Assembly: GCF_043641665.1 (NCBI RefSeq)
Contig: NC_092183.1
Location: 21,982,501-22,046,500 of the forward strand
Length of the DNA stretch: 64,000 bases
Direction of reading: 5' to 3'
Source: Enoplosus armatus
Taxonomy: Eukaryota > Chordata > Actinopteri > Centrarchiformes > Enoplosidae
A program made the translations under genes and the position numbers. Below are positions 22,271 through 35,128 of this stretch, piece after piece (within the stretch, counting starts at the first letter, position 1; each line of letters starts with the position of its first letter). The notes beneath the pieces were generated by a model. It worked only from the letters and a program-made list of their open reading frames with translations. It did not search any database and was not told the DNA's origin.

Positions 22271-24526
22271 GGCCCCCCCATGTCACTGACAGCAACCTAC
22301 TGAACCCTGCACCACCCTGCTACAGAGAGGTCGTTGTACATACACCATACAACACAACAGTAAGCACAGAGGCATACATAGGTGTACATCACATGTAAAT
22401 CTGACGTTAGACACACACACACACACGCACACATTTAGTGTGTTTCCTAAAGATTCCTAAAGGAGTTTTATCTCCATAATTAAAAATCACGTATATTTCA
22501 CATTTTAGCTCACCATTTTTGAATGCAAGACGAACGTAATTTCCCAATGTATTTGTTCTACCATTCCAGGTATCCATTGGCTTCCATTCATTTCTATGTG
22601 GATACGGATAATGCAACATAAGCGAATTTCAAGAGTTAGCTAACTTCAAACTGCATTAACTTTTGTCAGTTACATGTTGGTTGCCCGGACAACAAGTCCT
22701 CCGAACCTTAACAACAAAACACAGTCATGTGGTTGGTCTTGAAAATATATACTTGAAAACTCTCTTTTTCAGGCGGTCTTGGTCTTGGCACCAAAACAGG
22801 TAAGACCTTGATTTATTCTCTGGCTAGCTGCTAGCAACTGTTGATTTTACTCATCTGTCTTCCAGTATAAAAAGTGCACCTGCTCTGAGAGCCATTTAGC
22901 TCAGAATTAATCTCCGAACCGAACCGAACCACGTCCTCTAAAGGGTCTAAAATTGCTGCGTTCAGATCTTGCCAAACACATTTTTGCCAAGGAGGAAAAC
23001 AAACCTGAAAACCATGCCGGGATGTCGTACACCTTTGGGGGCCGTCTTTACCCTGGACTGCTTGCAGCGGGCTTGGGCTGAGCCAGTGGTGTCTGTACAC
23101 AGTCAAGTCAATTTCATTCATATAGCCCAATATCGCAAATCACAACCTGCCTCAGGGGGCACAGTCCCATTGAGAAAAGTAAGCAATTTGAAAGGCTGAA
23201 CACAATGACCTTTTTCATGGCATTTATTATAAGGAGTGATAATTACCACCTACTTCTGTGCTGGATTATTTGCTGAGCTTAAAAGTTTGTTTACGTGAGC
23301 TATATTTGGACAATCACTTACTATAATACTTTTCTTCATGGTTTAGATGACTGCCCACATACACATTTTGGGCCTATTCTGATCATGGTGCCAGGTGTAC
23401 AGCTCACTGACTCAAGCCTGCCCTGCGTTTTCATGGTTACTTTTATCGTCAAACCTTTGTTCTGCTCCTGAACTAGCCCTTGAATTCTTGAAAAATTTAG
23501 AACCAGCCAAAATGTCCTCCCTCCAAAAGTCTAAAACTGGTTCTCACAAGGATTAAAGCACAAGAACACACACACACACACAGAGAGAGACAAAGCCTGA
23601 GGGGAAGTGACAGAGCCACCAGGAAGCATTGCAGAGCCTGCTGTGAGTAGAGGAGTGGAGCTCTAGCTCTCTCCACAGATCAGCTCCACAAAGGACTCTC
23701 TCTGTCAGTGGTTTACCTCTCTTCATATGACTTGTCACCACGCTCTCCCTCTTTACCGCTACTCTCACTTAGATGAAGCCATGTTAGAGTGAGGGTGGAA
23801 GCCAGGCGCTCTAATGCATTCAGAGGAGATTGGTTGTGAAGTCTGGCTCCCCTCTACGCTCTTCCTCCGAGGCTGGCCTATTGATTGTTGCGTGTGTTGC
23901 TGCTTCCTGAGATCCCCGTCAAGCCTTGTTATGGCGGCGGAGTTCCTCTGCCTGGCTTTGGCAGGTAACTATAGTGGTGAAGTCTTGGATTTTAACAGCT
24001 CCCGAGCTTCATCAGACACATTTGAGCTTATTTCTCTGGGTTTTTTTTGGGGGGGGGGGGGTTGTGTGTGTGTGTGTGTTTTCCCTGTTGATTCCATCTT
24101 TGGTTCTAGGTGGTCATTGCTTTGGAGTTTCAGCACTACTCTCGTTAGAGATCACGTGTCAGTTTACTCTGAAACTTATTTTCTTTGTAAATTTTGCCAA
24201 CAAACTTTGAGTTTCTGTAGGTGGTGCTCTTTGCCCTTTGCTGTGTCTGTTCAGCTAATGTAGTTACACTCAACAGTGCTGTCTCAAAACGACGTGTTGG
24301 TCCTGCTAAAGATTGAGCAAGGATGCCAGATCTGTGCTGCAAATAATGCATTTTCTAACAAACCTAGTGTGTCAGAGATGCATATAATCAGTTGTAAAGC
24401 TGGACAGTCACCTATGCACATCCTGTGATTGGCTGTGCCTGAAAGGTCAGTGCATGGAGTGTGTTCAGGGAGTGCTTAAGCCACCGCAAAACTAAGTATA
24501 AATACACACACAAACCCCAGATACCA
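22271..24526. other. Intergenic DNA with small repeats
   Basis: CA tract at about 22411-22432. A fish repeat fragment (agtcaagtcaatttcattca, tatagcccaatatcgcaaat, cacaacctgcctcaggggg) lies at 23101-23175. CA/GA tract at 23567-23590. G-run plus TG tract at about 24050-24080. No gene is recognised. Confidence 0.45.
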
Positions 24527-25199
24527 GGGACCAGATGTAAGTCCACGTAGTGTCACGGCTAAAACTCAGATGTACACACAAAGGCAGAAATGTACATTTA
24601 GATTTATAACGCTGTGCGTACGCCTGGTTCCGTTCATCTCAATCATTGTGGAGCTGGGCGCACGTGCACAAGCCCCATTTCCACTCCCGCAGCCAATCAA
24701 TACCTCTATTGGCTCCCCCACTCGTTAGAAGAAGACACAAAGAAGGGCAGTTTTACCAACTGTGTCGTATCAGCGAGGTTCTCCAACGACGCCGGAACCA
24801 TTAAAAAAGCACAGCCGTGGCTATTTAGAGCGCCCACTACCTGTAAGCCATCATCGGCGGTGATGTCTCAGTCATCGTTATTAAACACCAGTAGGATGAT
24901 CAATGATTCATTTATAGAGCTCGCACTGAGATAGACAAAGTGCGCTTCACAATTTAGGATAAAAAAAGATGATTAGCGCGGGGAAGTAACTGGTCGAATG
25001 TAGACAAAAGAACGGTAAAATGCATCGCTCATAAATACATTAAGTTTAAAACTGCGTCGATCGCCTCGTATCTTGTCGTTCTCTCTGGAAAACTGCGTGT
25101 ACACCTGATCTGCAGTATGCGTGACGTGTCGCATTTTCTCACCACAATACCAGTTTATCTGAGGGAAGTGGCTTATGCATGGTTTATGCGTCTGGCCCC
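24527..25199. mobile_element. MITE-like element with 'gggaccagatgtaa' ends
   Basis: The left end gggaccagatgtaa (24527) pairs with the inverse of the right end ttatgcgtctggcccc (to 25199) with a few mismatches. The interior has no transposase frame. Ends of the form ggggccagatgca are seen on non-autonomous DNA elements of fish, possibly PIF/Harbinger or a related group. No clear target duplication is visible. Confidence 0.45.
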
Positions 25200-25414
25200 A
25201 AGTACAGACAACAGAGACTGTTTACCTGTACACTGCTACTGATGTTGGGTATACTGCAGGGCCGGGCAATGTCAACTATATAAACACTGATCATGATAGA
25301 AGCATTGCCAATTTGAATTGATTTAAATAGATTTTCTCTTTACACCTCATACAATTCTTCTACAATTCTTCTTCTCTATCTGATCAGATATCTTGTTATA
25401 CTATACGTTGTACT

Positions 25415-25578
25415 GTACTTACCTGGCAGGGGAGACACCATGATCAAGAAGGTGGTTCACCCAGGGCGGGGCTCAGCCATTGCACTCCGGTTGTGCTGAC
25501 CCCTGCGAATTCCCCAAATGCGGGAATCTGGACGGCATAATTTCTGGTAGTGGGGGACTGCGTTGGCGCTCTCCCCTG
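25415..25578 (+). ncRNA. U1 spliceosomal RNA copy (likely retrosequence)
   Basis: 164 bases, the same length as vertebrate U1. The 5' end gtacttacctg carries the splice-site-pairing region (normally atacttacctg; first base changed). The rest follows U1: gcaggggagacaccatgatc, ccattgcactccggttgtgc, the Sm site in cataatttctggtagtgg and the final ctcccctg. No proximal sequence element is recognised upstream and no 3' box downstream. Instead T17 and a LINE-type tail follow directly, so I read it as a retrotransposed U1 copy rather than a working gene. A functional U1 variant cannot be excluded. Confidence 0.85.
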
Positions 25579-25579
25579 A

Positions 25580-25650
25580 TTTTTTTTTTTTTTTTTCACA
25601 ATTTCTCCCCGGGGATCAATAAAGTATTTCTGATTCTGATCTGATTCTGA
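25580..25650 (+). repeat. T17 run plus LINE-type 3' tail fused to U1
   Basis: T17 (25580-25596) leads into ctccccggggatcaataaag and tatttctgattctgatctga, the same tail as at 13022-13070. The tail has the same orientation as U1, giving a U1 head-LINE tail structure. Confidence 0.75.
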
Positions 25651-26430
25651 TATTGCATTTACAATATGAATATAATCCCATCACATTTTTGCCAGCCCTT
25701 TTATAGTAATTATGTCTCACTACACGATGTGCAGGAAAACGCATAAACTTCTTGCGTCTTCACAGAAATATAGTTCCGGCTGGATTTTTACTGTTAAAGC
25801 GAGCGAGTCCATTTGTTTATCCATTGTTTGTTGCTGAGGCAAAAGCATCACAATTGTAGCGAGGCCTCACCTTCTTGGTGTTAACGCACAAATCGTAGTT
25901 AAGTCTTTGACATTGAAAAGCAAATATTAAGATTTGAAAGTCTGTACTAGCTAGCTAATCCAAAAGGTCCCCCTCTACGCTGCAATCAGCTGCAATGATC
26001 CCTCTAGCCAGGGTTTGCCTAACTTTCAGATTTCAGGGGTGTTTTTTAGCTCTCAGAATTCTCATGGAAAGCTTTGTCTCGTGTTTGACATTTCTTTTAT
26101 AGATATTATGGAAATGTAAAACATATATATATATTTAACAAATGCCAATATATGAGTCTTCTGGATGTGACTTGATATGCATATCTAGCAACCAAATGTC
26201 CAGCAAGGTTAAGACAGCTAGCAGCTTCGTGACTTACAACTCAATATTTTTCATATTAAGGCTCGGCCGTCTCCACTAAACCGCTCCCCCATGTACGTAT
26301 GCTGTCCACCATTGTGTTTGAGTGTTCTGAGTGTGAAATATATGCGCTATATAGTGCTCTAAAAATGCTCCCTATGTTCTATTGTAGAACAGAAACAAAA
26401 CTAGCATACATGGCGTGAACGCTCAACTTT
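25651..26430. other. Intergenic DNA, nothing recognised
   Basis: AT-rich, no gene or clear repeat. Confidence 0.45.
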
Positions 26431-27480
26431 CTTTCTCCAGATATTTTGCGGAACATGAATAGAGTTTAACGTTGCAGTGGCGGGTCCCATGAACTGCGAT
26501 GGCGCTGGCGAGCGAAGTTTTCGCTCCGTCGCCTGCCGCACGTTGGCGTCGGGAGTGTTTTGAGCTCATCATTAAAGCTCCAACTGAGTGCAGTATTCCC
26601 ACAGCACACATGGAGCGGCCTTGATACTTTGCAGGGAGCTTGTGAAGAGTTAATCCCAGTAAATATTTCATGCAGGGGCGTTTTTTTGTGTGTGTGTGTG
26701 TGTGTTTGATTACCCAGCTTGCCCCCCTATGCATACGCAGCCTGGAAGAACAAGGAGGACGAACTCGGCCCTCCCTTTGCCACTCATCCGATGCACTCAC
26801 CCATGCAGCCTCCCTCCTTCGCTCTCGCTCACCCCGTCGCTCCCCCGCTCTGCCCATTAACTTCAATTAATGTGATGGTTCATCAGTGGTGGAGGACTCT
26901 GTCACGGGGCCGTACCCCACTACTTATCTGATTACTCTTAATGGGAGAAAATACGATAAACAAATTCAATTATCCCTGACCTATTTCCAATGGTGGGGAC
27001 AGGATTATTATTCATGTCATCTCTGAAGTATGAATATGAAGAGAACTAATTACCTTGGTGTCACGTTATGGATGGACAGGGTATGTAAATATATTCCAGA
27101 TTCATGGTGATGAACTACCCTGCATTGTAAAGGCCAGAGAGGGAGTGAGTGATACTGAAGATGAACACCCCCTGTTGTGTCCTCAGTGGCCATCAATTCT
27201 TCACAGAGAGCGGCCTTCATCCGCCCGTATTGACGGCGGATTCCTCCAGCAGCCGCACAAATGATGAAGACAGATGGATATAGATTTAATTAAATCCAGG
27301 GCTGACTATATGAAGATTGAAGGAGGTAATTGAAGATGAACGCACGCCGTGGCTGCTAATCCAAGCCCTTGTTTGGGTCCTTGTTCAGAGACGCGCTTTG
27401 CAGCAAATGAAGAAGGAGCTACATGTTAATGCTCAGCTTCCAATGGATTTCGTCCCTAAATTAAGTGGTAATTGCGCGGG
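26431..27480. promoter_or_regulatory. Candidate conserved noncoding cluster
   Basis: Apart from a short TG tract (about 26687-26706), this is unique-looking sequence dense in homeobox-type words: cttcaattaatgtgatgg (about 26862), gagaactaattaccttgg (about 27040), gatttaattaaatccagg (about 27283), and gaggtaattgaagatgaa (27324). Frames are short and inconsistent. It resembles enhancer-like DNA of vertebrate gene deserts. Inferred from composition only. Confidence 0.35.
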
Positions 27481-27910
27481 GTTATTGCTCAAATGAATGC
27501 ACTCACTAATATTTATGACAACGCCATGCTAAGCATGACAAGGGAGATGTGTTTTGCCCTTTGTGGAAGCAGTTTTTGCTAACGTGTAAAAGAAAAAGGT
27601 ATTTAGTGTGTGTGATGAGTACAGTACAGTGTATCTGTTCTTAGATTCCTACATTTCAGCCCCACAACAGGCAGCAAAAAAAGGTTCATTACCTGCCCAG
27701 CCCCAAAACAACAGACAGTTTGTGTTTCAGTTCAATCAGTGAACTCACTAATAATCCTAATAAGGCCATGCTAACATGACAAGGAGGATACATACTTGTT
27801 TTTTGTTTTGAAAGCTGCATTAATTCATATTTTTCATATAAAAACAACTGTGTAATGTGAAAGACAATTATCACCTGACTCCACCTTTTCACCTCTACTC
27901 TTTTTGTCTC
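27481..27910. other. Intergenic DNA
   Basis: Nothing recognised beyond a short internal echo (aatcctaataaggccatgct, 27754, resembles 27510-27535). Confidence 0.4.
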
Positions 27911-28380
27911 TTTTAGCTCATTGTTTTGGTTTTGCGGCCCACAAACTCCGCCATCGTCACTCCTGGCGGTGGCAGGCAGCTGTTTTCAGCAAAAAAAGAA
28001 GTTCAGAAAAAAGCGCTGCACGCTACCTGCCAACCTGCCACCAAACAGCAGGCTGGCAAAGTTAGCGACTAGCTGGTGAACATAGTGGAGCATTTAGCAG
28101 CTAAAGAGTCAGATGTTTTTCTCAGGAGTTGGTGGAGGCCAAAAGCAGAGCTGAAAGAAGAATGAAGGTGGACATAAACACGACTTCAAATGAGTGTTAA
28201 TGCTGCTCCGAAAAAATACACAATGCACATAAATACACAACTGTTTGCCAACATATTGGCCACACTGTAACAGCAGGTGCAGGTATTACAAGGTGATAAT
28301 GTGTCAGTATTGTGTTTCCAGCTTGTTCCACTGCCCCCAAGTAGCCAAAAATCAATTAATGCAGCTTTAAGCAGCATAAT
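27911..28380 (+). repeat. Interspersed repeat R2, copy 1
   Basis: Starts cttttagctcattgttttgg and contains caaagttagcgactagctgg, tggagcatttagcagctaaa and ctcaggagttggtggag, then gcttgttccactgcccccaa. Copies are at 35857-36250, 39385-39545 and, inverted, at 58512-58700. A noncoding fish repeat; class uncertain. Confidence 0.65.
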
Positions 28381-28935
28381 AAGTATTTGTTATCATTATT
28401 TATTAATGTAAAACAAGTGAAACTGCACTGGAAATAAAATAATCTGCCGCACATGAGATTAGTCCAGTCCATTAGCAGCTGCTCAATATTAAGACAGTGT
28501 TAAGACTGTGCAGTATTACAGTAAATGACTTGTTCAGAATGATATGTAGCTCTGCTCATCTTGGCGCCGTGTCTGTGGAATAGCATGGGCTCCCTCTGTT
28601 GGCCACCGGCCGGCCTGTGCTCCACCGGTGATGGAGGAGATGAGGGGCCGGTGAGACTGTCACTGGAGATAAATGGGGGTCCAGAAGTGTTAGGGCCACT
28701 GTTCCTGCTCCGTTCCAAAAAAAAAACACATCTTCAGAGATGAAGAAATTCACTTGATTTAACCTCCGCTGAGAACCAGTGACTGCTATTCTAAGGCCAT
28801 GCGCTTCCTTATATTGAGCTGCTGACTGCTGGTGTTTAAACCCTCGTGTGCCTGCCTCTCTTTCTCTTTTACTTTTCTCTTACACACTCTTCCCTCTCTG
28901 GCTTTCTGTTTGTGTGTGTGTGCACGTGTGTGTGC

Positions 28936-28979
<44 letters not shown>

Positions 28980-29867
28980 GAATACGCTGGCGCTTGTGTC
29001 TCGGAGAGTTCACTGACTCTAAAGGATCGATGAAGGGAGGAGATTCAGAGCCAATTATTTTCAGCTTAATGGTCCCTAGGGTGCAGGGGTGAGCAACAAC
29101 AAAACGCCTTCAAGAGACATCAATTCTGGACAAGCCAGCTCCTCCATCTCTGCACTGCCACAGTGTGGGCATCAACTCCCAGCTCTCTGGAGGAGAATGA
29201 TGCGCACCCAGCAACACACACTTGGACACGCATGCAGTTACGGACACACACACACACACACACAGAACGGTAACAGCAGCTGGGAAGTGTTGGACTCGGA
29301 GCGTCACTGCACCGCAGTGACAGAGGATGCTTCATGTAACTATCAGCACTGAACCAGGAAAGCTGCTTGATGGCAAACAGTCTGCTCAAAGATAAGGAAA
29401 GAAATGAATGCAGTTAAAGGGCCGTTCCTTTGTTTTTTCTAAAGCACCGTTGGTCCCTGTTCATTTCAGCTGCTGGCATGAAAATCAAAATGACACCTGC
29501 TTGAGATGCTATATAATATAACTCACCACAATGAACATCTGGTCCACCTCTTCTTTTTCTTTTCTTTTTTCTCTCCCAAAGTTTTGTTATTACTGTATAA
29601 CATAAAGTAACTTGCAACTGTTTTGAAAACACCTTCTTGGTGGTGCATTCATGTGCTTGTGGGATGCTCCGACACCCGGGGCTCGAGAGTTTACTAAGGA
29701 ACTGCAGCCTTTTTCTTTCTTTTTTTTTAAACACAGAAATAACAAAACTCACTTCGGAAAGTTCACATTGGTTCACTGTTTTTCGTTTTTTTTTGCCTCA
29801 GAAACGAAACGAACAACTGATCTGCAACATTTTTCAAGCCAAAAATTGCAACAATAACAACAATACC
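28381..29867. other. Intergenic DNA with TC/TG microsatellites
   Basis: TC tract 28939-28973 preceded by TG words; CA tract at about 29247-29264. No gene supported. Confidence 0.5.
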
Positions 29868-30115
29868 TGTTTTCAGCTCCTCAGTCGTGAGAATGTGCTG
29901 CTTTTCTTTGTCTTATGTGACAGTAAACAATATCTTTGGACCGTTTGGTTAGACAAAGCAAGCAATTTGAAGATGTCACCTTGGCCAACGTGATGGGAAA
30001 ATTTCCACTATTTTCTGACAAGCTCTAGACCAAACAATCACTTGATTAATCGAAAGAATTATTAGCAGATTAAACAGATGATATGATAATAATTGTTAGT
30101 TGCCGCCCTACTTTG
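29868..30115. repeat. Teleost MITE-like repeat ('cgattaatcg' family), partial
   Basis: From cctgttttcagctcctcagt and gagaatgtgctgcttttctt through ttccactattttctgacaag, tagaccaaacaatcacttga and ttaatcgaaagaattattag to ttagttgccgcccta. This is one half of a repeat common in fish that ends in attaatcgttgcagccct-type sequence. No coding capacity. Confidence 0.65.
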
Positions 30116-31000
30116 ATTAACTAACAATGACCAGCACCAACATGGAAGACTCTGGACAGTTAGAGGTCTCAGCTGCATTACTGTTGTCAAAGAATGAACC
30201 CAATCTGTTGCTCACTGTGACGGATCTCAAGTTTCCACCATACCTCCGTGTTTAAAAGTCCATCATAAAATCACTTAAATACTTTAAAACAGCTGTTGGT
30301 AGCAGTATTTTTGTTTCTGGGTATATGTATTTTCATTCATTTACTTGCTCTTGTGGCCAAATGTAAAGTGTAGATTAAACACTGGGATGTTTATAGCACA
30401 TACAGTGGAGTTAGATGATGGAAAACCCCAGCAAACTTCAGGTAAGAATCAAAGCACAGGGTCTTTTTTCTAGAGCTGCCATTTTGCATCCATCATATGG
30501 ACAAATTGACTTGTGGCCCGTATCCTGGGTTTTTATTCAGTCCTCTAAGAGGCTAAATCCCAGCGGGGTAAGTAAGTTGGCCACTTAAACACGGCCAAAT
30601 ATTAACCCATGAACCTACACCTAACCTAAGTGGTTTTGCAGCGCTTAAACAGTGTCAAGCTACTTCCGCCAATGCGATTGTCATATGAACGTAAACGTGG
30701 GTTGTTTTAAGCATATGACGGACGCTGTCGAGCCATCCAGTTAAGAATGTTAAGAACCATTCTCCACTTCTAGGTCCTTTATGGCAAAGTGCATAAAAGC
30801 ACACGGAAGATGAGCTTGTGACTCCCCTCTTCTGATGGCTGCCAAAAGGCATTCTGGGAGGCGTAGGCAATCACAAGCTGAAGCAGCCAGGCAGGTTGAT
30901 CACTAAAAAGTAAAGAGATGTGGTGTAAAAGAATCAGTGGGGGATTTCCTCCGTTTAAAGCTCTTCTCAGAATCTCCCTTGCGCACTTCCCATTCATCTG
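30116..31000. other. Intergenic DNA, nothing recognised
   Basis: No gene, RNA or confident repeat. Confidence 0.4.
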
Positions 31001-32090
31001 CACTTCACCCTTCATCGTTTGAATGGAATAAAACACAGCTGTGCCTTCTGATAATCATCTTAAAAGATTGGGGAGGTGAAGAACCTGCTGGGCTCGGAAC
31101 CATCTCCTTTCCCAGGTTGCCGAGCAGCGGGACGGCAGGTTGTTTAAAGCAGTCCCACTGGGCGCCTCGGAGGCGGCGTTCAATGAGGCGCCGCCGGCGA
31201 CACCCCCCCCCCCCCCCCTCCCCCGCCAACAGCTTAGTGCTCATCAACTATTTAGATTTGCACTTAACGCTCCTGGGGAAGCTCGCGTCTCGCTGCTGGC
31301 GGGCAGAGGGAGAGGAAACACTTCAACATAACGGTTCTTCTCAGGACTCGTGCATGGCCAAAAACCAAGCCTGATTATCTGGTGGTGGCCGGGTTGGTTT
31401 CTTCTGCAGGAGAGTGGAGGGGAGAAGGGGGGTCGGTTGTGGTCCCATGGGTGCCCTCCCCCAATCCCTACCCCCACCCTCTATTCTGCCTGTAAGTCAG
31501 TCCCCAGGCACAGACCTATGAGGTTGCTTCCTCTTCTACAAGACAGTATCCCTCGCCTGTACAGACACATCCCTCTCTGTCTGTCTGCTCACATCCCTCT
31601 CTCTCTCTCTTTCTCTCTCACCCAGGCTCTCAGACCCCCCCCCCCCCTTCACCCCATTCTCCAACACCCTTACCACCACCCCCACACACACCACCACACA
31701 CCTCCACCACTAACACACCTCCTCCTCAGTCCTTCCATCTCCATCGCATCCCCAGACTCCCACAAGCAACTCCATGAGGGGTCGCATGATGAATGAGCAG
31801 ACAGCCAGCAGGACTTCTGTGTGTGTGTGAGTGTGCGTCTATGAGTGTGTAGGGGGACTATGCACGCGCATGTGTGTTGTGTGTGTGTGTGTGTGTTGGT
31901 CAGAGAGTGATGACCACAACTGCCAGAGTGATCACAGTGGGATTCATTACGGCGACAGACAGGGCCGCCTCTAAAACACTGAGCATGTGAGTGCGTGTGT
32001 GTTTGTGTGTGTGCGCACGCATGGCTTGACAGCCCCTCCACTAAAATGGCGTCTAAGGATTACACACTGACTGGGATGAAATAAACAGTG

Positions 32091-32132
<42 letters not shown>

Positions 32133-32150
32133 GTTTGATAAATTATTTAC
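31001..32150. other. GC- and pyrimidine-rich noncoding stretch
   Basis: A C16 run (31203-31218), a C/T/A-rich tract (31550-31740) and TG tracts (about 31818-31895, 31986-32015, 32092-32130). The GC-rich portion at 31080-31300 looks unique. Open frames here arise from low complexity. Confidence 0.5.
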
Positions 32151-34045
32151 ATCATTGAGAAAGCAGCGTCGACACTGTTTATGCCCGCACCTGCTCTTCT
32201 CCGTGCTTAAAAGATGATTTATGTGTTATGGTCACATCGGATTTCAGCAACTATTGGTCCGGCGTCTTTTGGGACATAAAGTGGTGGTTACAAAGTGCTG
32301 CGGGCTCGTTTGGGAGGCGGCACAGCGAGAGAGGAGCAGCATCATATAACCGGACTGGGCAAACTCCTGTCCAGAGAGCTGTTACAGCAGTTTGTTTGCT
32401 CTTACACTCAAATGAGTTATGAACACACTGAGGGAGGGGAAGGCTCGCAATGCTCGCCATGAATCTTGCAGTGTAAGAAGCTATCATCAGGATAGGTTGA
32501 CACTACTGGAAGTTAAAGCCCCCACTAATGCTCAACTTAGGTAGAAGAGAAAAATCGGGCAACTCTGCGCGCAGAAAACTTCTAAGCACTGCACAGGGAG
32601 AGGCAAGAAACTACACGCGTAAATACATTTGTGAGGCCATTTTAAAGCTGTCTGTGCTGGTTTATTAGGAGGCATGCAGATGAAAAGGGTGATATTTCAG
32701 GTTCTAATGCGCAGGGTTTTTCTATTTTCTCACTGCTGGTACTCTGCATTTATACTGGAAGAGCAGAATGAGAGCTTTTTGCTGAAAACTGACAGTACTG
32801 CTAATCACTATTTTAAGCGCAGGTTCTTACAAAAGGAATTATCTCTCCGTTCCGCTGGGGTGCTCATAGCGTTAGAAATGACAATGATAAGAAGTTGCAT
32901 TTTGCTGTCTGTCTATCGTGGGGAACATGGTGTCTGCTTTTACTGGTGTAAACGTGAGGTTAGGGTCTTAAACCAGGGGCAAGACCAGATTGATTTGCAA
33001 TGCACTGATAACAAAAGAAAGCAGACATGACAGGCAATGCGATGGGTTACCTACTGTAAGTCAAGTCTCTAAATTGACATTCGTATTGACTGTAAATGAA
33101 CAGAAACCAGTAGATGCCTGGAATGTAGAAATACTAAAATCTAAAGGGTAGGGCCGGCCTTATTAGATATTTGGGCTATTTTCAGCGAGACAACACGTGT
33201 TAGTCCATCTCTCAGTAACACTTTCTGACTTCCCTGCCCTGTCTGTGGCACTCAGCTCCAAGCCCACTGGTTCCTACTGATGTAACTCTTCAAAAACAAA
33301 TCATAAATATTTCGTTTTCATTTGTAAAATAAATAAATAAATAAAAGTTTCCGTAATTTCCTCAAACAGCTGGGCACTGTAGTTTTTAACAAACGGTACT
33401 CAAACAGGGGGACGTAGAGCATCTGTTGGGGACTATTTTCAGCTACGGATTAATCTACATTTGGTGGGGGGGGGTTCGTGAAGCCCTCTTGATTTTAAGG
33501 GTCTAAGAATTTTTGTGTAGATAAAATATAATATGCATGTATTTAATTAATTTCTGTGAAGACGACAACTAAATTTAAGGGTTATTTTAGAAGTGTATGT
33601 CTGTATTTATTTATTATAAAGCCAGGCTGCTTGGACTATTAAAACGTATGTATGATAGTGAAATTAATAGAAAATCATAATACGGACATAGAATTGTGTT
33701 TCTAAAAATGTAAGGAACAATCGTCAGTAATAATATCGTACAATATCCACAACAATTTTACACAAACTTCCTGCAGGTATTACGTTCACTATTTAGGTTA
33801 CTTATACAGTTAATTGTTCTGTGCTGTTATTGTTTTTTAATGAACGAATATAATGAAATATACATGAAGATATTTCAAAAGCAGTAGGCTACTTTTTCCC
33901 CTTTTTATGTGGGTGGGGGTCGTCAGTGTACATACAATGGTAAAATAGGGGTCCCTTAAGAAAAAGGTTGGGAACCATTGCTCCAGTGAGTGTTTGTGGC
34001 AGCAGGATGGTGTGTGTGAGTGTGGGATTAAGTCAAAATAAACTA

Positions 34046-34078
<33 letters not shown>

Positions 34079-34744
34079 CATGGTGATGAAGGAGCATGTC
34101 ATCCAGTGCAACGGTGTGGCTCACTGATGTGTTTTTAGGTGGTCCTTTGGTTTCTGGAATTGCCCACTGATGTTGCTGTCTGATGCAGTAGGTACCAAAA
34201 TCAATGCTTGCCACCTTTGTCTTGAAATATTTCCTCAATTTGCTTTTAATTAAATCTGTAAGACAAACATACATCAAATGACCAGTTATTTAGTAGAATA
34301 TTAGAGATACCCCATGAGTTTGTTATGTAACCCAGATGAATGCTTTCATGAAGAATCCGGGAAGCACTGCATTTGCCTTTTCTGCCTACTTTTTTCAGAT
34401 TCAGGTACAAACCACAATTTTGCTTTACATGCTGAATTACACAAACTTTTACCCATGCATATCTCATTACAGTGCGTGCATTCACATGAATTTTCCTCCA
34501 AAGTTGCACAGGCATTGCTCCACTGTAACGACAACGGAACGTGAGACGCAACTCGTCTGGAGCGTCTTAGCTTCGGATTGCATCATTTTCCCCGTAGTAT
34601 CTCCCAACATGTCCCAGATATCAGTCTCCTGCTGCAGACAGGGGTGTCACAGCCGGATTTACATACAGCCCCAACAACACAGACACCCGGCGGTACCACA
34701 ACGCCACACACCAGCTCAATATTTCATAGCCGTATGAAATATGC
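32151..34744. other. Intergenic DNA
   Basis: TG tract at 34048-34077. G9 at about 33467. Sequence around 33890-33985 (gtcccttaagaaaaaggttg, ggaaccattg) resembles a common fish repeat end. No gene recognised. Confidence 0.4.
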
Positions 34745-35000
34745 CTGAATGTGTACACGGCATCTGCCATCTTTGGGGCTTTGCAGCCCCCAGGAGGCCC
34801 GTTTGATCTGTAATTGGGAAGTGTGCTGAATTAATCAGCAGTTTATCCGCTTTTTAATTGAAATAACACTTTCAAAAACACTGATAACACAGAGAACAGC
34901 ACCACTGATCCTTCCCCTATTGTCTTTTGCCTATTGTCAACGCTCACTGATGGCCCGCTGAGATTCGGGAAGACGGGAATCAGAAAGAGCTAATAAAGTG
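34745..35000. promoter_or_regulatory. Candidate conserved noncoding element
   Basis: Unique-looking sequence with gatctgtaattgggaag, gctgaattaatcagcag and gctttttaattgaaata, homeobox-type cores close together. Inference from word content only. Confidence 0.3.
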
Positions 35001-35108
35001 AGAAATATCTTCACTGTGTAGACGAAACATTGTCTGACTGCTCCGTGGAGAATTCATCTGATGTTTTGATTTAGATTTTTTTTCAATCTTCTGTTGTTTT
35101 TTTTTGGA

Positions 35109-35128
35109 GGGGGGGGGGGGGGGGGGGG
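35109..35128 (+). repeat. G20 homopolymer
   Basis: Twenty consecutive G, following T-rich sequence. Could form a G-quadruplex; length may be an assembly approximation. Confidence 0.9.

Noticed and set aside
31350..31796. 148-residue Pro/His-rich frame
   Set aside because: Low-complexity C/T/A tract; not protein-like.
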